This document shows positions 34,394-46,954 of a stretch of DNA of 64,000 nucleotides, one piece after another (position 1 is the first letter of the stretch; each line of letters starts with the position of its first letter). Source of the DNA: Brasenia schreberi (taxonomy: Eukaryota > Streptophyta > Magnoliopsida > Nymphaeales > Cabombaceae); assembly GCA_036023115.1 (NCBI GenBank), contig JAYKKT010000049.1, positions 372,001-436,000 of the forward strand, given 5' to 3'. A model generated the notes under the pieces. It saw only the letters and a list, made by a program, of their open reading frames with translations. It was not told the origin of the DNA and made no database searches. The translations under genes and the position numbers were made by a program.

Positions 34394-36479
34394 TGTAAAC
34401 ACCTAAAATTTTTTTAAAAAAAATGTTTTTCAAAAGTTCCCCTTTACAAGCAAATTTGTGGTCGGTAGTCTTTTAAGGTTTCTTTCAACGAAGACACTTT
34501 AAGCAAGCTCATTTTCAGCCCCAAATTTTGTGAGAACCTCAAAATGAGGGTTACATAGATTCCAAAAAAAATAAAACTTTGACAAAATTCAAAAAATGAC
34601 CATTTTACCCTCAAGACTGTATTAGTAAAATTTCACTGTTTCAAGCATGTTTCCTTAAAAAAGGGGTTATAGAAGTCAAAAGGAGGCATTTTGAATCAAA
34701 ATAAGTTCTACCTACAAAACTTTTATAAAATAACAATTTTACCCCAACAAGCATATTTGAATTAAAAAACAAAAATAGAATATTCATGCCAAAATCATGG
34801 GGGAAAGAAGCTAAGGAAGGACTTAAGAAAATGAGAAGACTCAAGTTCGATGATGACTCAAGTTCAAGAAGCATCAAGTGAAAAGTCTGAAATACCCCAA
34901 CCAAGGGAGATCTAACACCAAGCGACCCCACACCCATTACAAGGTTAAAATGATGTAGGAAAGGTTAAAGAGATCAACCCACGGAACAGAAAATGATGAA
35001 CTCATCAATCCAAAATAAATAAGTAAAAAGTCCAAAATACCCCTGACCAATGAAGACCCTATAACAAGAAACCTTATACCCATCAGAAGGTTAAAACGGG
35101 CCAAAAAGGTTAAATAGATCAACCCACATAGCAGACAAGGATAAAAGTGTCACCACCTACCACCAAGTGCGTCACTGCCACCTACCATGCGCGCCACCAC
35201 CGCCACCTATCATGGGCCTCATGCACGTTGCTGCCATGTATCTCCCACATCACCACGCACTACCACGTGCCCAGCACGTGCCCCCATGTTGCTGCCACGT
35301 ATCCTAGCTTAAGTGAGGTTTTTTACCTCGTGATGGCAAGTATAACACAAACTGCTTTTAATCGATTCTAATCACATGTAGAAAACAGCACGTACGTTGG
35401 TTTCTACGATGTTTGGCTTTGGATGCCAATAAGGAAGCTTGTCCTTCCTCTTTGAGACTTCAACCTACCATAGTTCTGGTCTTGATCACACATACAAGAT
35501 ACAACTCAGTTAGGCTGCAAGTGAAGGAAAGAAAATCACTACTTTATTGATCCCTCAAGACAATTATACTCGACATTAAACAACGCCCACAAGTCGCTTA
35601 CAACGAACAACACTCCCATTGTCTACCAACTCTCTCAAACCCTTACTAACACGTGCAAGGGATACTCTCTAAGCTGCACTCGAAATCCCCTAGAGAGTTG
35701 CCCCTCTGCCCCTTTTATAGGCAAGGTGGCTAGTTGGCCCAGCCAATGATATTCCTTGAATATCCTAGGCAGGTGGGTGTTGGCTGGCACTAGCTGGCCA
35801 ACACTCGCTTGGAATATTCCAGCATGTGCTAGGATATGCTAGGTGCCCTTGGTTGGCCTCTTAGTAGTTTGGCCTAGGGTCGATTAGGGCCACCTTTCCC
35901 CATCCAACTGGCACTAGGCTGGCCTAACTGTATGGCCAACAACCCCTTGGTTTCACACACACTCCAACTCCCCTAGCCCATCCTAGATGACTTGACTTGA
36001 CCCATTAGTTAGGTTGACCTATTTACTAAGTGAGTTAGGCTATTAACTTCAATTGTACAAACAATCAAAGCTCCCAAGGGAGGCGGCGTGTGACGTCTAG
36101 GGGGATGATGGCACATGGGTGCTAGTGGATGGAGCATGGCATCTAGTGCTAGGCTGAACATGACTTCTCCCCGAGGTCTTGCAGGCGTTTGAACTTGGAT
36201 TGGATCTCCCCGTTTGAGTTTTGTCCCCCACTGACCCGAGGTCTTTCTTTCTCACATGCTCCATGGTTGCATGTCCATGTTGTCCTATCTCCTGTCCATT
36301 CTATCTCGGACCGTTTCTTGCCCCGGTGTCTCATCCCTTTCTGTCGAGGCCCCCGGTGACTGGTTACCGATCCTTTCACTAGCTGACCTTGAGTGAGGTA
36401 GAGGGCAACACACCTCATAATGGCTAGTGTTTTGCTCAGATCCGTGCAAGATACAAACCATGGTTGTCCCTCACGCATG

Positions 36480-36831
36480 ATCACAGTTCCCTAAAGATGA
36501 GGTGTGGGCATCGCTTATGCAGTCAACATAAAGTCACACCCGAGTATCATTGGATACTTGTCAATGGTTGTCATGACCAAATCTAGTGTCCCTAATCACA
36601 GTTCAACTCTTAGCCAGCAACTCCCTCAACAAAGCTCAATGTTGCGTTCACTAGCTTTAGTCTTTGTGTGGTTGGAGTTACCCGTAGACCCACTATCTTG
36701 GCAACCAAGGTTGAGACTAAGGAATGGCTAGCTCTCGAGTCCACCGATGCCTGGAACTTATGCTTTCCGATATCTACCTCAATAAAACTCAAGGCATAGT
36801 GCAGTTCTTTCGATTGCATTATGTTCAACAC
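36480..36831 (-). pseudogene. Retroviral-type aspartic protease of the nested element
   Basis: SFIEVDIGKHKFQASVDSRA then SHSLVSTLVAKIVGL is a gypsy-type protease in which the active-site D-S-G reads DSR. The fold continues to LGCDFMLTA near 36510, equivalent to the usual L-G-x-D-F-L. Replacement of the active-site Gly makes activity unlikely. Confidence 0.75.
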
Positions 36832-36889
36832 TTGCCACTTGAATTATTCCATCATTTGGTGTCTCGGTAACCTCTCTACCCTAACCTGT

Positions 36890-37125
36890 TATTATAATTC
36901 AAGGGTTCGCTGCCACTCCTAGCGGCCATCTCCCTAGTCCTCCATCATAGCTTAGCGTTATCTTTTAAGTATAGTGTCGCGATTAGGACTTTGTCCCATT
37001 CACCTACTTGGGATATCCCTAGATATCGATCTAAGTCCCAAATAAAATTATCTAGAATCCTCACACTATAGCAGATTTGTTCTTTTTGAAGATCGTGTCT
37101 TGTTATCGTCAAACGTTCTGGTTTC
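36890..37125 (-). pseudogene. Gag capsid-like region of the nested element
   Basis: Minus-strand words LDNFIWDLDRYLGISQ, KVLIATLYLKDNAKLWWRTR match a Retrotrans_gag domain (usual ...A-x-x-x-L-x-x-x-A-x-x-W-W). It lies between the primer site and the protease as expected. The initiating region is unclear. Confidence 0.68.
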
Positions 37126-37430
37126 TTAGCACAAATTTAACAAATTTTTCTAGTCACATGATTTCAATTATGTTTCAGCAAAGTTTCTGCTCTTGCGAGA
37201 ATTTTCTCTTTAATTTTGGTGGATTTTGATCAAATATGATTGAATCCTATTAGAATGAAAGTATTATTTCAATAAAGAACTTTGATTCAACGAGAGCTAA
37301 GCACAAAGTACTTCTCCTTAGCTGAATTTCTAATCAAACAACGTGCAGACTTCTTGTGCCTTTCCTAAGTTGTCTCAACTTTCTTACCACCGGTTTAATA
37401 TTGTTCTTGAGCGGATTGAATATCGAAGAA

Positions 37431-37443
37431 GCTCTGATACCAA
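37431..37443 (-). promoter_or_regulatory. tRNA-Met primer-binding site of the nested element
   Basis: Minus-strand TTGGTATCAGAGC, three bases after the 5' LTR end ...TTATGACA (37446). Confidence 0.88.
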
Positions 37444-40313
37444 ATTGTCATAAGATTAAGTCTAACCCCAGCTTAAGAGAGGTTTCTTACATCATGATGA
37501 CAAGCAGAACATGAACTACTTTTAGTCGACTCCAATTGCATGCAGGAAATCGCACATATGTTGATTTCTGTGATGTTTGTGTTCGGATGCCGATGCAGAA
37601 GCTTGTCCTTCCTCTTAGAGACTTCAATCTGCCCTAGTTTTGGTTTTGATCACACACACAAGACAAAACTCACTTAGGTTGCAAGTGAAGGGAAGAAGAT
37701 CATTATTTTATTGATCTCTCAAGATAATTACACCCGACATGAAACTGCACCCACAAGTCGCTTACAATGGACAACACTCCTACTCTCTACCAGCTCTCTC
37801 AAACCCTCACCAACACATACAAGGGATGCTCTCTAAGCTTCACTCAAAATCTCCTAGAGAGTTGCCCCTCTACCCCTTTTATAGGTAGGGTGGCTAGTTG
37901 GCTCGAACAAGGATATCCCGATATTCCTTGAATATCCTAGGCGGGTGGGTGTTGGCTAGAACTCGCCTAGAATATTCCAACGTGGGATGGGATATGCAGG
38001 GCGCCCTTGGTTGGCCTAGGGTCGGTTAGAGCCACCTTTCCCCATCTAGTTGGTGCCCAATTGGCAACCAGCTGCCGCTAGGCTGGCCTAACTGTATGGC
38101 CAGCAACCCCTTGGTTTCACACTCACTCCAACTCCCCTAGTCCATCTTAGCTGACCCGACTTGACCCACTTAGCTAGGTTGACCTATTTATAAGTGAGCT
38201 AGGCTACTAACTTCAGTTGTACAAACAATTCAAGCCCTAACACAGGCCATACAAGTGACTCCATCTCGGTCGGTGCCTAAGGGAGGTGGCGTGCGGCGCC
38301 TAGGGGGATGATGGCACGTGGGTGCTAGTAGATGGAGCATGGTGTCTTGTTGTCGTATTGTGGTGTTGTGTGCACGTGCACCCACTTGGCACTAGCGCTT
38401 CAGGATTCGTCTTGTAACACCACCTGCCACCACACGAACAACATGTGCCCCCACATGCCACCATGCACCTGGCACACGCGTCGCACGTGCCCATCACGTG
38501 TTGCTATTGCGCCCCACGTGCCATCGCGCGCTCACAACGCCCTCTGTGTACAAGTTGCTGCCACCTATCCTCCATGTGTCAACATGTCCAAAATGTGTTT
38601 AGTAACCTCTTCCATGTATTACATGTCTCCAACTACTCTTTCCACATAGATGCCTCTTGGTGGATTGGATCCAGATCGGGCCTAAGACCCGATTCAAGTA
38701 AATGCCTATAAAGGAGGATGGAGTGACTAAGAGAGGGGATTGCAGTCCAAGAGTGAGAGGCCTTACCAAGGAGGACATGAGCGAACTCATTCCCAACCCT
38801 AGTAGGAGTTAGGGAGAGGCCTAGAAAGAGAAGGCTTCAAGTCATCCCTTTTACCCTTCCTTATTTCATTCTTATTGTAAGCTTAGAGTTCTTGCCTCCA
38901 ACTATTGTAATTTCAAGGGCAACAAATATTTTCATATAATACCATTGCAAAGGGAGGGCCGCCCCAATTTGAAGACACGAAAGAGAGCTATAGGTAAGAG
39001 GAATCTATTATCTTCATAAGATTTTGTTTCTTCTACTCCAATATACAATATATCTTATACGTTCCTATTTTTTCTATACTTATATATTATATCATCTCCT
39101 CTTCCATTTTTTTGGTAGATTGATTGTCTCTAACTCAACTCAAAAAGCCATAAGAGGACATAACAACAACGATTACATTCGATGATATGAGTATTTAATA
39201 AATCTTATGATTGATTAATCACCCATAAGTTTATGTTCGAAAGGGCATTGGATTATGATTGCATATATTTTTCAAGCGAGCAATCCTCTTAGAGAAATGG
39301 CTCGGGAGTCTATATGTAGATGAATTTCACCCCAAATGAACATAAGTCTTCAACAAAATTCTTTGAGTGATCACTAAATCATTAAGATTCTAATCGAATG
39401 CATCATTAATTTTTATAAGAAAATTTCTTTAGATTTCAGAATAATGCACAAACCTTATGTGATCTCCAAATTTTTCAGCCATCATTGCCAAGTGAAATTG
39501 TGCTAAATTTTGTTCACGAGTGACACACATGCATACCAATATCTGGTAAACTTTTTATAAATTTTGGACACATGTGACGTTCATGAAAAAATTATCAAAG
39601 ATCATACTCAACCGAAACCGAACCTTTCTATGACAAAGTCCCGCGATATATATTTAGTAAAATCATTATAACTCGGTCTATATGTATCCAAATCCCTCAA
39701 GAATGGTGTCATCTAAAATATAACATCCATAGATTTCCAAATTGATAAGTTTTATGAAAATAGAAGACCTACATATAGATATACAAGTGTTTTACTGATA
39801 CCCAACCAAAATCTCAGTCATAAATATTGTCTAAATTTCATAGGTTAAGATCTTTTTTATATTTTTGTTTGATCATTAAAGGTCCCAAAAATTTAAATAA
39901 AAATTCTCAATAAAACCCCATATCTAGTTTTCACTCAGGTAAAATATTCAGGATTTTTAGACCCCATTAAGGGCCTCTAGAAAATACAAACTTGCACATT
40001 GTAAAATATAACCAATTCTATTTTCATAAAACTAAACATGGTTTGGCAAAGTGAAATCAATGTTGTTTTAGAAAAGGTTGTTTTGAATCAAAATTGTTTT
40101 AAGAAAACTCCATATCCTAAAGTCACTTTTCCTAAGCATATAGGCTGACCCTTGAGCTCCAGTTCAAGAATGCCTACGTCAACAAGGACCTACTTTCCCA
40201 CAATCGTTGAATAGTCAGATAAATCTCTTTACAAGTTTGAGTAAACTTGTTGGCATGCTCGTGCACATTTTTACAAGCATAAGTCCACAAAAGATTGAAA
40301 ATTTTTGTTTACA

Positions 40314-40440
40314 TGTGGTTTTGGCAAAGTCCACATGAACCATTAGAGCAAATGTGCAATTGGATACATAATTTCATCCATAGACAAATGGCCAATTCAA
40401 ATCTTGGAAGACATGTTACAAGCATGCATTTTAGACTAGA
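40314..40440 (+). pseudogene. gypsy 3 integrase, continuation
   Basis: Directly after the TGTGG duplication the plus strand reads FWQSPHEPLEQ, NWIHNFIHRQMANSNLEDML and QACILD, i.e. the continuation of LDRGTHFTMW (family: F-W-x-S-L-H-E, F-H-P-Q-T-D-G-Q-S, L-E-D-M-L-R-A). The catalytic Glu region is degraded. It stops near 40440, where the LINE fragment begins. Confidence 0.82.
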
Positions 40441-40449
40441 AAGGCAGCA

Positions 40450-41245
40450 TGTGCCATGTTAGTAGTTAATTCAACATAAGTTAGATTATTCTTTATTGTT
40501 TCTTTCCAACACTTTTGTGGTCGTCATCTACCTCTTTTAAGACTTTCAAAATCTAGTTTTTCATACCTTCTTATAGGCGCTTCTTTTGATCTTCTTTCAA
40601 TATGTCCAAACCATTTTAAACGATATTCTCTCATTTTATCCTCAATTGGTATCACTCCCAATTTGTTTCTAATAACCTTATTATATATACGGTCTTTCCT
40701 TGTATGACCACTCATTCATCTTAACATCTTCATTTCTGCCACAAATATCTTTTGTACATATTGATGATTAACTGCCCAACACTAAGAACTATAAAACATT
40801 GCAGGTCTGATTGTTGCTCTATAATATTTACCTTTTAACTTTAATGGTATCTTCTTGTCATAAAGAATACCTGATGCTCCTCTCCATTTTAACCAACTTG
40901 CATTAATTCTGTGGGTAACATCTTCATCAATTCTTTCATCACTCTAAAAAATCGACCTTAGATATTTAAAACTTTCCTTTTGGGGGATGAAATGTATGCC
41001 AATTTTAATTTCTATGTCCTCTTAAGTAACCAAATTATCAAACTTACATTCCATATATTTTGCCTTTGTTCTACTAAGTCATAAGCCTTTACTTTCTAAT
41101 GTTTCTCTCCATAGTTCTAATTTTCTATCAACTTTTTCCTTTGACTCCTCTACTGACATAATGTCATATGCAAATAACATACACCAAGATACTTCATCTT
41201 TAATATCTTTTGTTAACTCATCAATCACCATTATTTAGTTGCAAC
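40450..41245 (-). mobile_element. RTE-type LINE fragment, second copy
   Basis: Minus-strand homologue of 6413-7300. It has reverse-transcriptase remnants (41245-40740) with the catalytic box near 41175 no longer open, then a 63-codon frame (40715-40524) with MSGHTRKDRIYNKVIRNKLG, LKWFGHIERRSK and LDFESLKRGR. It ends near 40450 within the NMAH segment and lacks the 3' tail found in the other copy, so it is truncated at both ends. Confidence 0.8.
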
Positions 41246-43289
41246 CTCCTTTTGCTTGAAGGTTGGTTACTAGTTGTGGACTCATCCTTAAGGTCGACAG
41301 CAGAAGGGACTTGCCCAGCATGCACGGAAGATTATGGTAGTTGATTTACTTGGGATTTTCATAAAGCAATCAACCTACGCTCTGATGGTAACATTCCAAA
41401 CCGGATCACCGGTCAAGTGATCTCGGAGATCATGATCTGGCACCAAAATGCATATCAATCATGGCATCTCAAACACATGTTGGTTCTAGGATTACCTGAA
41501 TGATACGTATTTTGATGTTAGATCATAACCACCGAGATCACGAGATCCTCTGCCTATGCAAACTCAGTTCATTCTTTCCAATCACTTCAGCTGTAGTAAT
41601 TGTAATAACTCGTGCACTGTAATAAACTATCTAATGAAACGATAAATCTTATTACAGCAGGAAGGAAAATGTAATTAAACAACAAACATTAGGTGAGGAA
41701 ATGGCAGGTTTGACACTCGATGATGAAGGGCCAACTGAAGCAAACATTTATTTGTCAGAAAAGAAGAAAAGTGATGCGGAATCTGACGAAGACCATCAGT
41801 ATAGCAATCAAATATTAATGCTCTCTTCTGAAAGATCATGTTCAAAGGTTACGTGGCTCCGAAAGATACACCTTTTTGTCCCACCCAAACGACACACGAC
41901 CACAACACGACCCATGACGATGTCATGTGGATGCATCTCACTTGGATATGGGCATAAACGATATTCATAACTAAGAATAGTTAACCAACCACAATGAAAT
42001 AACATTTGATTCAATGTTTGTACACACTAAACAACAAAGTACTAATACGGTGTGGGGCCCACCAAGCTTGTGTTGCACCACTTTCATATTTGTCTCTCAC
42101 ACACACGAGATACGACAACAACATGACCTGTGACTATGTTGCTGCTTTTTATATTTGTCATGGGTATGACATAAATAATAATATATTTAAATGTATATGG
42201 TTGGTATTATTTTTGCTTTTTAAATGGTATTGGAATTATGGACTTGTATTTGAAGCATGTATGTTTATAATATGGTTGTTAATGAGCTTAATTTGATATG
42301 CATGTGTTTGATAGAAAAATATGATTTGATAGTATGTGCGTAATGGATTTTGGATAAAGACACAGATAAGATAATGTGGAATTAGATTTTGAAATGAAAC
42401 GTAGTATAAATTCATAAGTCATACTTGTGTGGTTTGTATGAGAGCCCCTTAAGCATTATGACCTAGAACATATTTCATAGTGTGTTCTTGACCATTCTAT
42501 CGTAGAAGTTAGCATGGTTTAACCATTTTGGATGGGGTGACGAAAGTCACATGAGGAAGAATCGAATGACTCTTGTAGCCTTGGGACAAACACAATATGG
42601 GAGTAACTAATGATGTGTATGGTACATGTGTGGATCATAAACTTCAAAAGCATGAGTTGAAAATATAAATGTTTATTAGTTATAAAATGATTGTAAAACA
42701 TTCATACTTTAAGTCTGTCTTCTATTAATGAGCATAAGCATATAACTTTGTATGAGGCAACGAGTTGATGCTCATACTAGGACTTATCCTCAAGCTCGAC
42801 TTCATCGTGTGGCGCTAAGTAGCTAACTTGTTCAACTTCACATTTCACGAAGGCACATAATAGATGAGTGATTTTTTAGTTTTTGCTTTTGGTGATTTGT
42901 TGGTGGGCACCGCACTATGTTAGTACTTTTGCCTAATTTGTACAAACATTTGAGTTAGATGATATTTCATTTTCGCTTGCTATGCTTAATTGTAATTATT
43001 GTTGATGCTCATACCTATGTAAGATACATCCACGTAGCATCACCGCAAATTCCATTGTGGTCGTGTCTGTGTAGGTGTGACATTTTCAGTGGTTGTCATC
43101 GGTTGATCATTGATGCTTGGAGGTCGTTTCTATGATTTTTATATAACAATTATGTTTTTCCATTTCTTTGACATCTTTTAGTCTTTTCCTATTATATGAT
43201 TCATTCAATAAATGATAGAAATAGAATATTGCACCGTATCATATATACAATACCGTATGCTAATCACATACATATACCATTTATGATGC
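41246..43289. other. Spacer without a supported gene
   Basis: An 89-codon plus-strand frame at 41701-41970 (acidic DDEGPTEAN, KKKSDAESDEDHQ) has no recognised domain or clear splice partner. Two similar tracts about 215 bases apart (around 41873 and 42089, ACACGA-rich) suggest an old partial duplication. The rest is A+T-rich. Confidence 0.35.
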
Positions 43290-43440
43290 AGGGTTGGATA
43301 CTATATTTACAAGATTCTTCACCAAACAATTTTTTGGTTACAACAAGGAGTCCGATGGCTGGTATGTATGCCCAGGGAATCAAACTCACAATCTGCATCT
43401 TTTGAGTCGAGCGCCCTGCTAGTGAGCTAAGGCTCTGAGT
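43290..43440 (-). mobile_element. tRNA-derived SINE (minus strand)
   Basis: The minus strand reads CTTAGCTCACTAGC (A box) near 43430 and GTGAGTTTGATTCCC (B box) about 45 bases later, with GGGCGCTCGACTC between as in a tRNA D/anticodon arm. A tRNA-unrelated body ending in CTTGTTGTAACC follows. The head resembles the SINE at 3355. Ends and target duplication are unresolved. Confidence 0.55.
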
Positions 43441-44419
43441 AGACATTGGTTGCCAAACATTGATATAGAGAATTCTATTAGTCAGTACTTGATGTAGCAG
43501 GCAGGTCATATTGTATTATGTTGCAACTAGTGATTGAAATTAGAAAGATTCCAACCCCCATTACCCTTCATACTAACAGTGCTCTCGAATACCAACAATC
43601 TTCAAGCGCCTCCAAGCTTAATCAAATCGAAAAACTTGTGATTCCTTTTCTATGACAAGATTTAAGAACGTGTGTATCTTGTGACCTTTTCCATTGCCTT
43701 GAAAAGCAATAAGCGCAATAGGAAAAGAAAAAGGGATAACCCTGAATAAGGTTTAAAAGCAGGACATCAAAAGAATCCATGATGAAAAACCAAATAGAAT
43801 TTGCAAAGAGTTAGCTCATATACCGTGGCCTTCATTGTCTACCCTGTTTGGTTAGCTCTAATCAAATAATAGTGCCCTTGTAAACCCGGATCACCAACTA
43901 CATAAATGTTCCTTTGTTCTTCGAAAACAAACAAGTTTCACAAAACCAACTTACTGTGCCTTATTTTCAAGGTGTTGAATGTAAAATCCGATTCATGCCA
44001 ACGTTACAAGGGTACGGTTGCGGGATACAGCAGCTTCAAAAATCATGAGGGCAATAATGCAGCTATATAATAAGCTAGAAAAAGAACTTGGATTTTCAAG
44101 AGTTACTAACTTATTCAATTCTGAGGTATTAATCAGTCAATATTCCATGAAATACATGACACTAAATTATCTTTTCAGTTAAAAAGTATTTAAAACAATT
44201 CATGCCGAGGTTCAGAAGTGTCTGATATGAATTTGTCCGCTGGAGAGGTGATCTGGTTCCTGAGAACATAGTATTAGTCATCTATTAGTATTTTTTTTTC
44301 TTAATTTTTTTTTTTTATGAATAGGCAGGCTGGAGTTGGACAGACCAGAATAACAGATGCAAAAATCTCTATTGAACTCCAACCTATGTAAGGGAGACAA
44401 CACCCTAGCTGGTGCAGTG
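43441..44419. other. Spacer left of the hAT element
   Basis: No recognised gene. Ends with the hAT target site. A T-tract lies at about 44288-44318. Confidence 0.4.
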
Positions 44420-44427
44420 AGTAGTAC
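44420..44427. repeat. hAT target-site duplication, left (AGTAGTAC)
   Basis: Identical to 49822-49829; eight bases, the hAT standard. Confidence 0.82.
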
Positions 44428-44868
44428 AAGTGTTATGGGAAGCCACAATATGGCATGTATGGCCCGTATCGTATACCCAAGGACCCTTTTGAACAAAAAT
44501 CAGCAGTTTTGCATGTTTCTGAGCTTTTGTTTATTCCCTTCTCGTGTGTTCACAGCTTCTCAACGCACTCTCTCCCGTCTTTTGTATTCAAGGCTCGAAA
44601 GAAAGTGTTCTACAGCGTTCGTAGAAGCCCCCAACTCGGATTGTGGTATACATTTTGTATTTTTTTTAGATTTTTTCTTTGTATTTGTTATTTTTTAGTA
44701 TTATTTACATTCTTTAATGACAAAATATGACGTTATGAAGTGCGTAGATATAATTTTTATTTCATTCGTGAAGTGGGAGACAATCTATTTAAGTGTTATG
44801 TGAAGATTGGAGATTTATGAAGTGCTTTTATTTTCAGGTTTTTTATTGAATTGGAGTGCTCAATTGAG

Positions 44869-45260
44869 ATGACAGGAAGGGATATTAGGGACTCCCAGTA
44901 TCGGTCTGATGATCCGGCATGACAATGGGGTACAATAGTTGAGGGTTTCAGATTGAAGATCAAATGTTTGTTTTGTAAGAAAGTGGTTAGTGGTGGAATT
45001 TCATGATTGAAACACCACCTAGCATGGACTAGGACAGAAGTTGCTTGTTGCACGAGCAGAGTTAGAAGTTTGTTAGAATGCATTAAATGATAATGTCTTT
45101 AGATGATTGATAGCATACATGAGAGGAAACAACAGAATGATGATTTAGGGATGTTTGAGGAAGATGATGATGATGTTATTGGATTGACTGATAGTATTCT
45201 TTCAGATGATAGAACAGAGATTGGTAGCAGTAGTTCTCGACCATCAAACAAGAGAAAGAG
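44869..45260 (+). pseudogene. hAT transposase N-terminus with BED zinc finger
   Basis: From ATG at 44869: MTGRDIRDSQYRSDDPA, a stop, then GTIVEGFRLKIKCLFCKKVV and LKHHLAW, a BED-type C2H2 DNA-binding finger. After further stops an acidic stretch follows (MFEEDDDDVIGLTDS, SSSSRPSNKRKR), as in hAT proteins of this class. It would bind the transposon ends. At least four in-frame stops abolish function. Confidence 0.75.
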
Positions 45261-45477
45261 GGCGCTCACATGCGTGGACAGATTGTCCAACCTACCCACA
45301 ACTCTACTTCGGTGCCCACACATGGCTACCTCTCTTTCTTTCTTAACTCATCAGTACGACAATCCATCCAATCTCACTCTTCTGCAACACGTACTAATCT
45401 TCTCTACTCTTTTCCTGAATTTTCTAGCTCTCTTAAACATTTCCTCAAGCACTTGATGTTCATCAATCATCTGCTCA

Positions 45478-46550
45478 CATGCTTTTCAACACAAGCTACT
45501 CATTTTCCTGATTCGAAGAGAGACTTTAAATCCATTCATTCCTGGCATGTAGATGTCCAAAAATCACAACCCGAAAAGGGTCTCAAGGGTCACTAAGACA
45601 GCTGAGAGCGTTGAGACAATAAAAACCCGATGCAACAGCAGAGACTCAGCAACCCAATTTCTCTAGCATCTTTTATGTGGTTGTTCGATTCGCACTATCG
45701 CTATCAGCAACAAGAATATTCAGTCCTTGAAGGAATCAGAGGAATCAGGCTCACGTGGCAACACCACTGATCGCTACAAACGTAGCTTGAGTATCAGTGT
45801 CATGCATTCCGCTAGACCTCCTCTATCTGAGACCACCCATATGTTACCCTGATGAGAGTGAAACTGGCTTCCATGGTTTTGACCATCTTGATTCTTGGTT
45901 TGATTCACTCAAATCCTGAACACAAGCACGAAACAAAATCAAGTCATCTTCATGTCTGTAACTTAACATGCTTCCCACCATATGCAGAATCACTTGAAAA
46001 TTCTTTTCTCATCACCAACCACACGATCTGGGACAAAGTTGCCAACCTCAACTTCCAAATGCTTTGCAAGAACAAAGACACTTCGTTAAAGATGCCACTT
46101 CTTTGATCATCAGATGTAGCTGTCTTTACCATCATATCCACAACTAATCTCTGATCTGTATCTAGATTCTCAAACTTAATTACTGACAGCAAGCCAGAGA
46201 TAGTATACATAGGCCTCCTCATACCATGACTCATCACCTTCTGAAATGAAATCCTTGCTTGGCTGGCCATCATTGCATTTCTCCTTGCCAGCTGCAGTGC
46301 ACGATTTGGTGCCTCCAAATCCTCTCTCATCAACTGTGATTCCTCTAAAACTGCAGCATGAGAGAGTGCAACAGCTACCTGATCAGCAACAACCTCCACA
46401 ATCTCCAACTCTTGATTGTTCAAAACTTGTAGATTTTCACCTCGTAAAACCAAAACAAGAATCGCATAGCAAGCCTCACATGTTCAGGGGTCTCACCAGG
46501 TTTGATTATTTCACCAAAATGGTCATCTCGTGTCCTGATATTTGTTGATT
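45478..46550 (-). pseudogene. Ethylene receptor fragment, ETR2/EIN4 subfamily (GAF end, kinase part, receiver), captured in the LTR element
   Basis: Minus strand from 46550: [33 protein letters not shown] (end of GAF), then a 120-codon open stretch [38 protein letters not shown] and [15 protein letters not shown] (dimerisation part of the histidine-kinase-like domain, subfamily II wording GMRRPM). A deletion and frameshifts follow, then [23 protein letters not shown], and the receiver domain: MLEKLGC, VSAVASGFYCLNAL, DIYMPGMNGFKVSLRIRK. The N-terminal ethylene-binding membrane domain is absent. Intact receptors sit in the ER and repress ethylene signalling; this copy has many frameshifts and cannot make one. 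Confidence 0.85.
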
Positions 46551-46584
46551 TAGACTCTTTACCAGATACATGAACAGTTCAATT

Positions 46585-46954
46585 ATGCAGCCATATGCAA
46601 TAAATGCATATGGAATAAATGCATAACCTTCACAATGAATGAACATCAGCCATATGTAGCCATATGAAAGAGGCAGACGTGAAGACGTGCACGCTTTCGT
46701 GGGAATACAAACAGTTCATTTATGCTGCCATATCCAATAAATTCAGCCACCAAACTGCCTTTTTTATTCTTAATGCTGCAAGACTGTAAAGTCTTTCCAT
46801 CAAGCTCGAGAACGTTGCAGTCATATCCAATAAATGCAGCCACCAAACTGCTCAATGTGCAATAGATGCCTTTCTATCAATGCTGCAACACTGTAAAGTC
46901 TTTCCATCAAGCTCGAGAACGTTACAGCCACCACTTCAGAAAGCTCCTTCCTTC
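46585..46954 (-). repeat. Unidentified tract with imperfect internal duplication
   Basis: GTCTTTCCATCAAGCTCGAG with flanks occurs at 46773-46820 and again at 46880-46927 (offset 107). TATCCAATAAATKCAGCCACC also occurs twice (46731 and 46823). The minus-strand frame (NVLELDGKTLQSCSI) is open across one unit but has no recognised family. It separates the recycling-factor and receptor fragments. Confidence 0.6.

Larger units (their letters stand above)
35306..38345 (-). mobile_element. gag-protease-only LTR retrotransposon nested in the solo LTR
   Basis: Minus-strand element of about 3.0 kb. The 5' LTR is 38345-37446, the primer-binding site 37443-37431 (TTGGTATCAGAGC, exact tRNA-Met complement), then gag, protease and a 3' LTR (about 36140-35306). 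The LTRs are clearly similar, sharing AGAGAGTTGCCCCTCT, TTTTATAGGCA/TAGG and AGGGGGATGATGGCAC. The 3' LTR lacks its last ~25 bases, and the 5' LTR start is diverged. No pol beyond protease is present, so it would depend on another element. Confidence 0.8.
34394..40313 (+). mobile_element. Solo LTR of the LARD family, with nested insertion
   Basis: It starts TGTAAACACC and ends ...TTTGTTTACA. The 5-bp TGTGG occurs on both sides (34389-34393 and 40314-40318), and gypsy 3 integrase reads through the site when it is removed, so a single LTR was left by LTR-LTR recombination. Homologous to 27424-29460; TATA box CCTATAAAGG at about 38703. Without the nested 3.04-kb element it is about 2.9 kb. A CACGTGCC-rich region flanks the nested insertion (35140-35300 and 38395-38580). 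Confidence 0.83.

Noticed and set aside
41330..41400. CTCTGATGGTAACA as a possible minus-strand primer-binding site
   Set aside because: It differs from the tRNA-Met complement in the core (CCATCAGAGC), and no LTR pair or polyprotein adjoins it.
44357..44730. Plus-strand frames at the left end of the hAT element
   Set aside because: They cross the target duplication and TIR and have no known domain; likely hAT 5' untranslated sequence.
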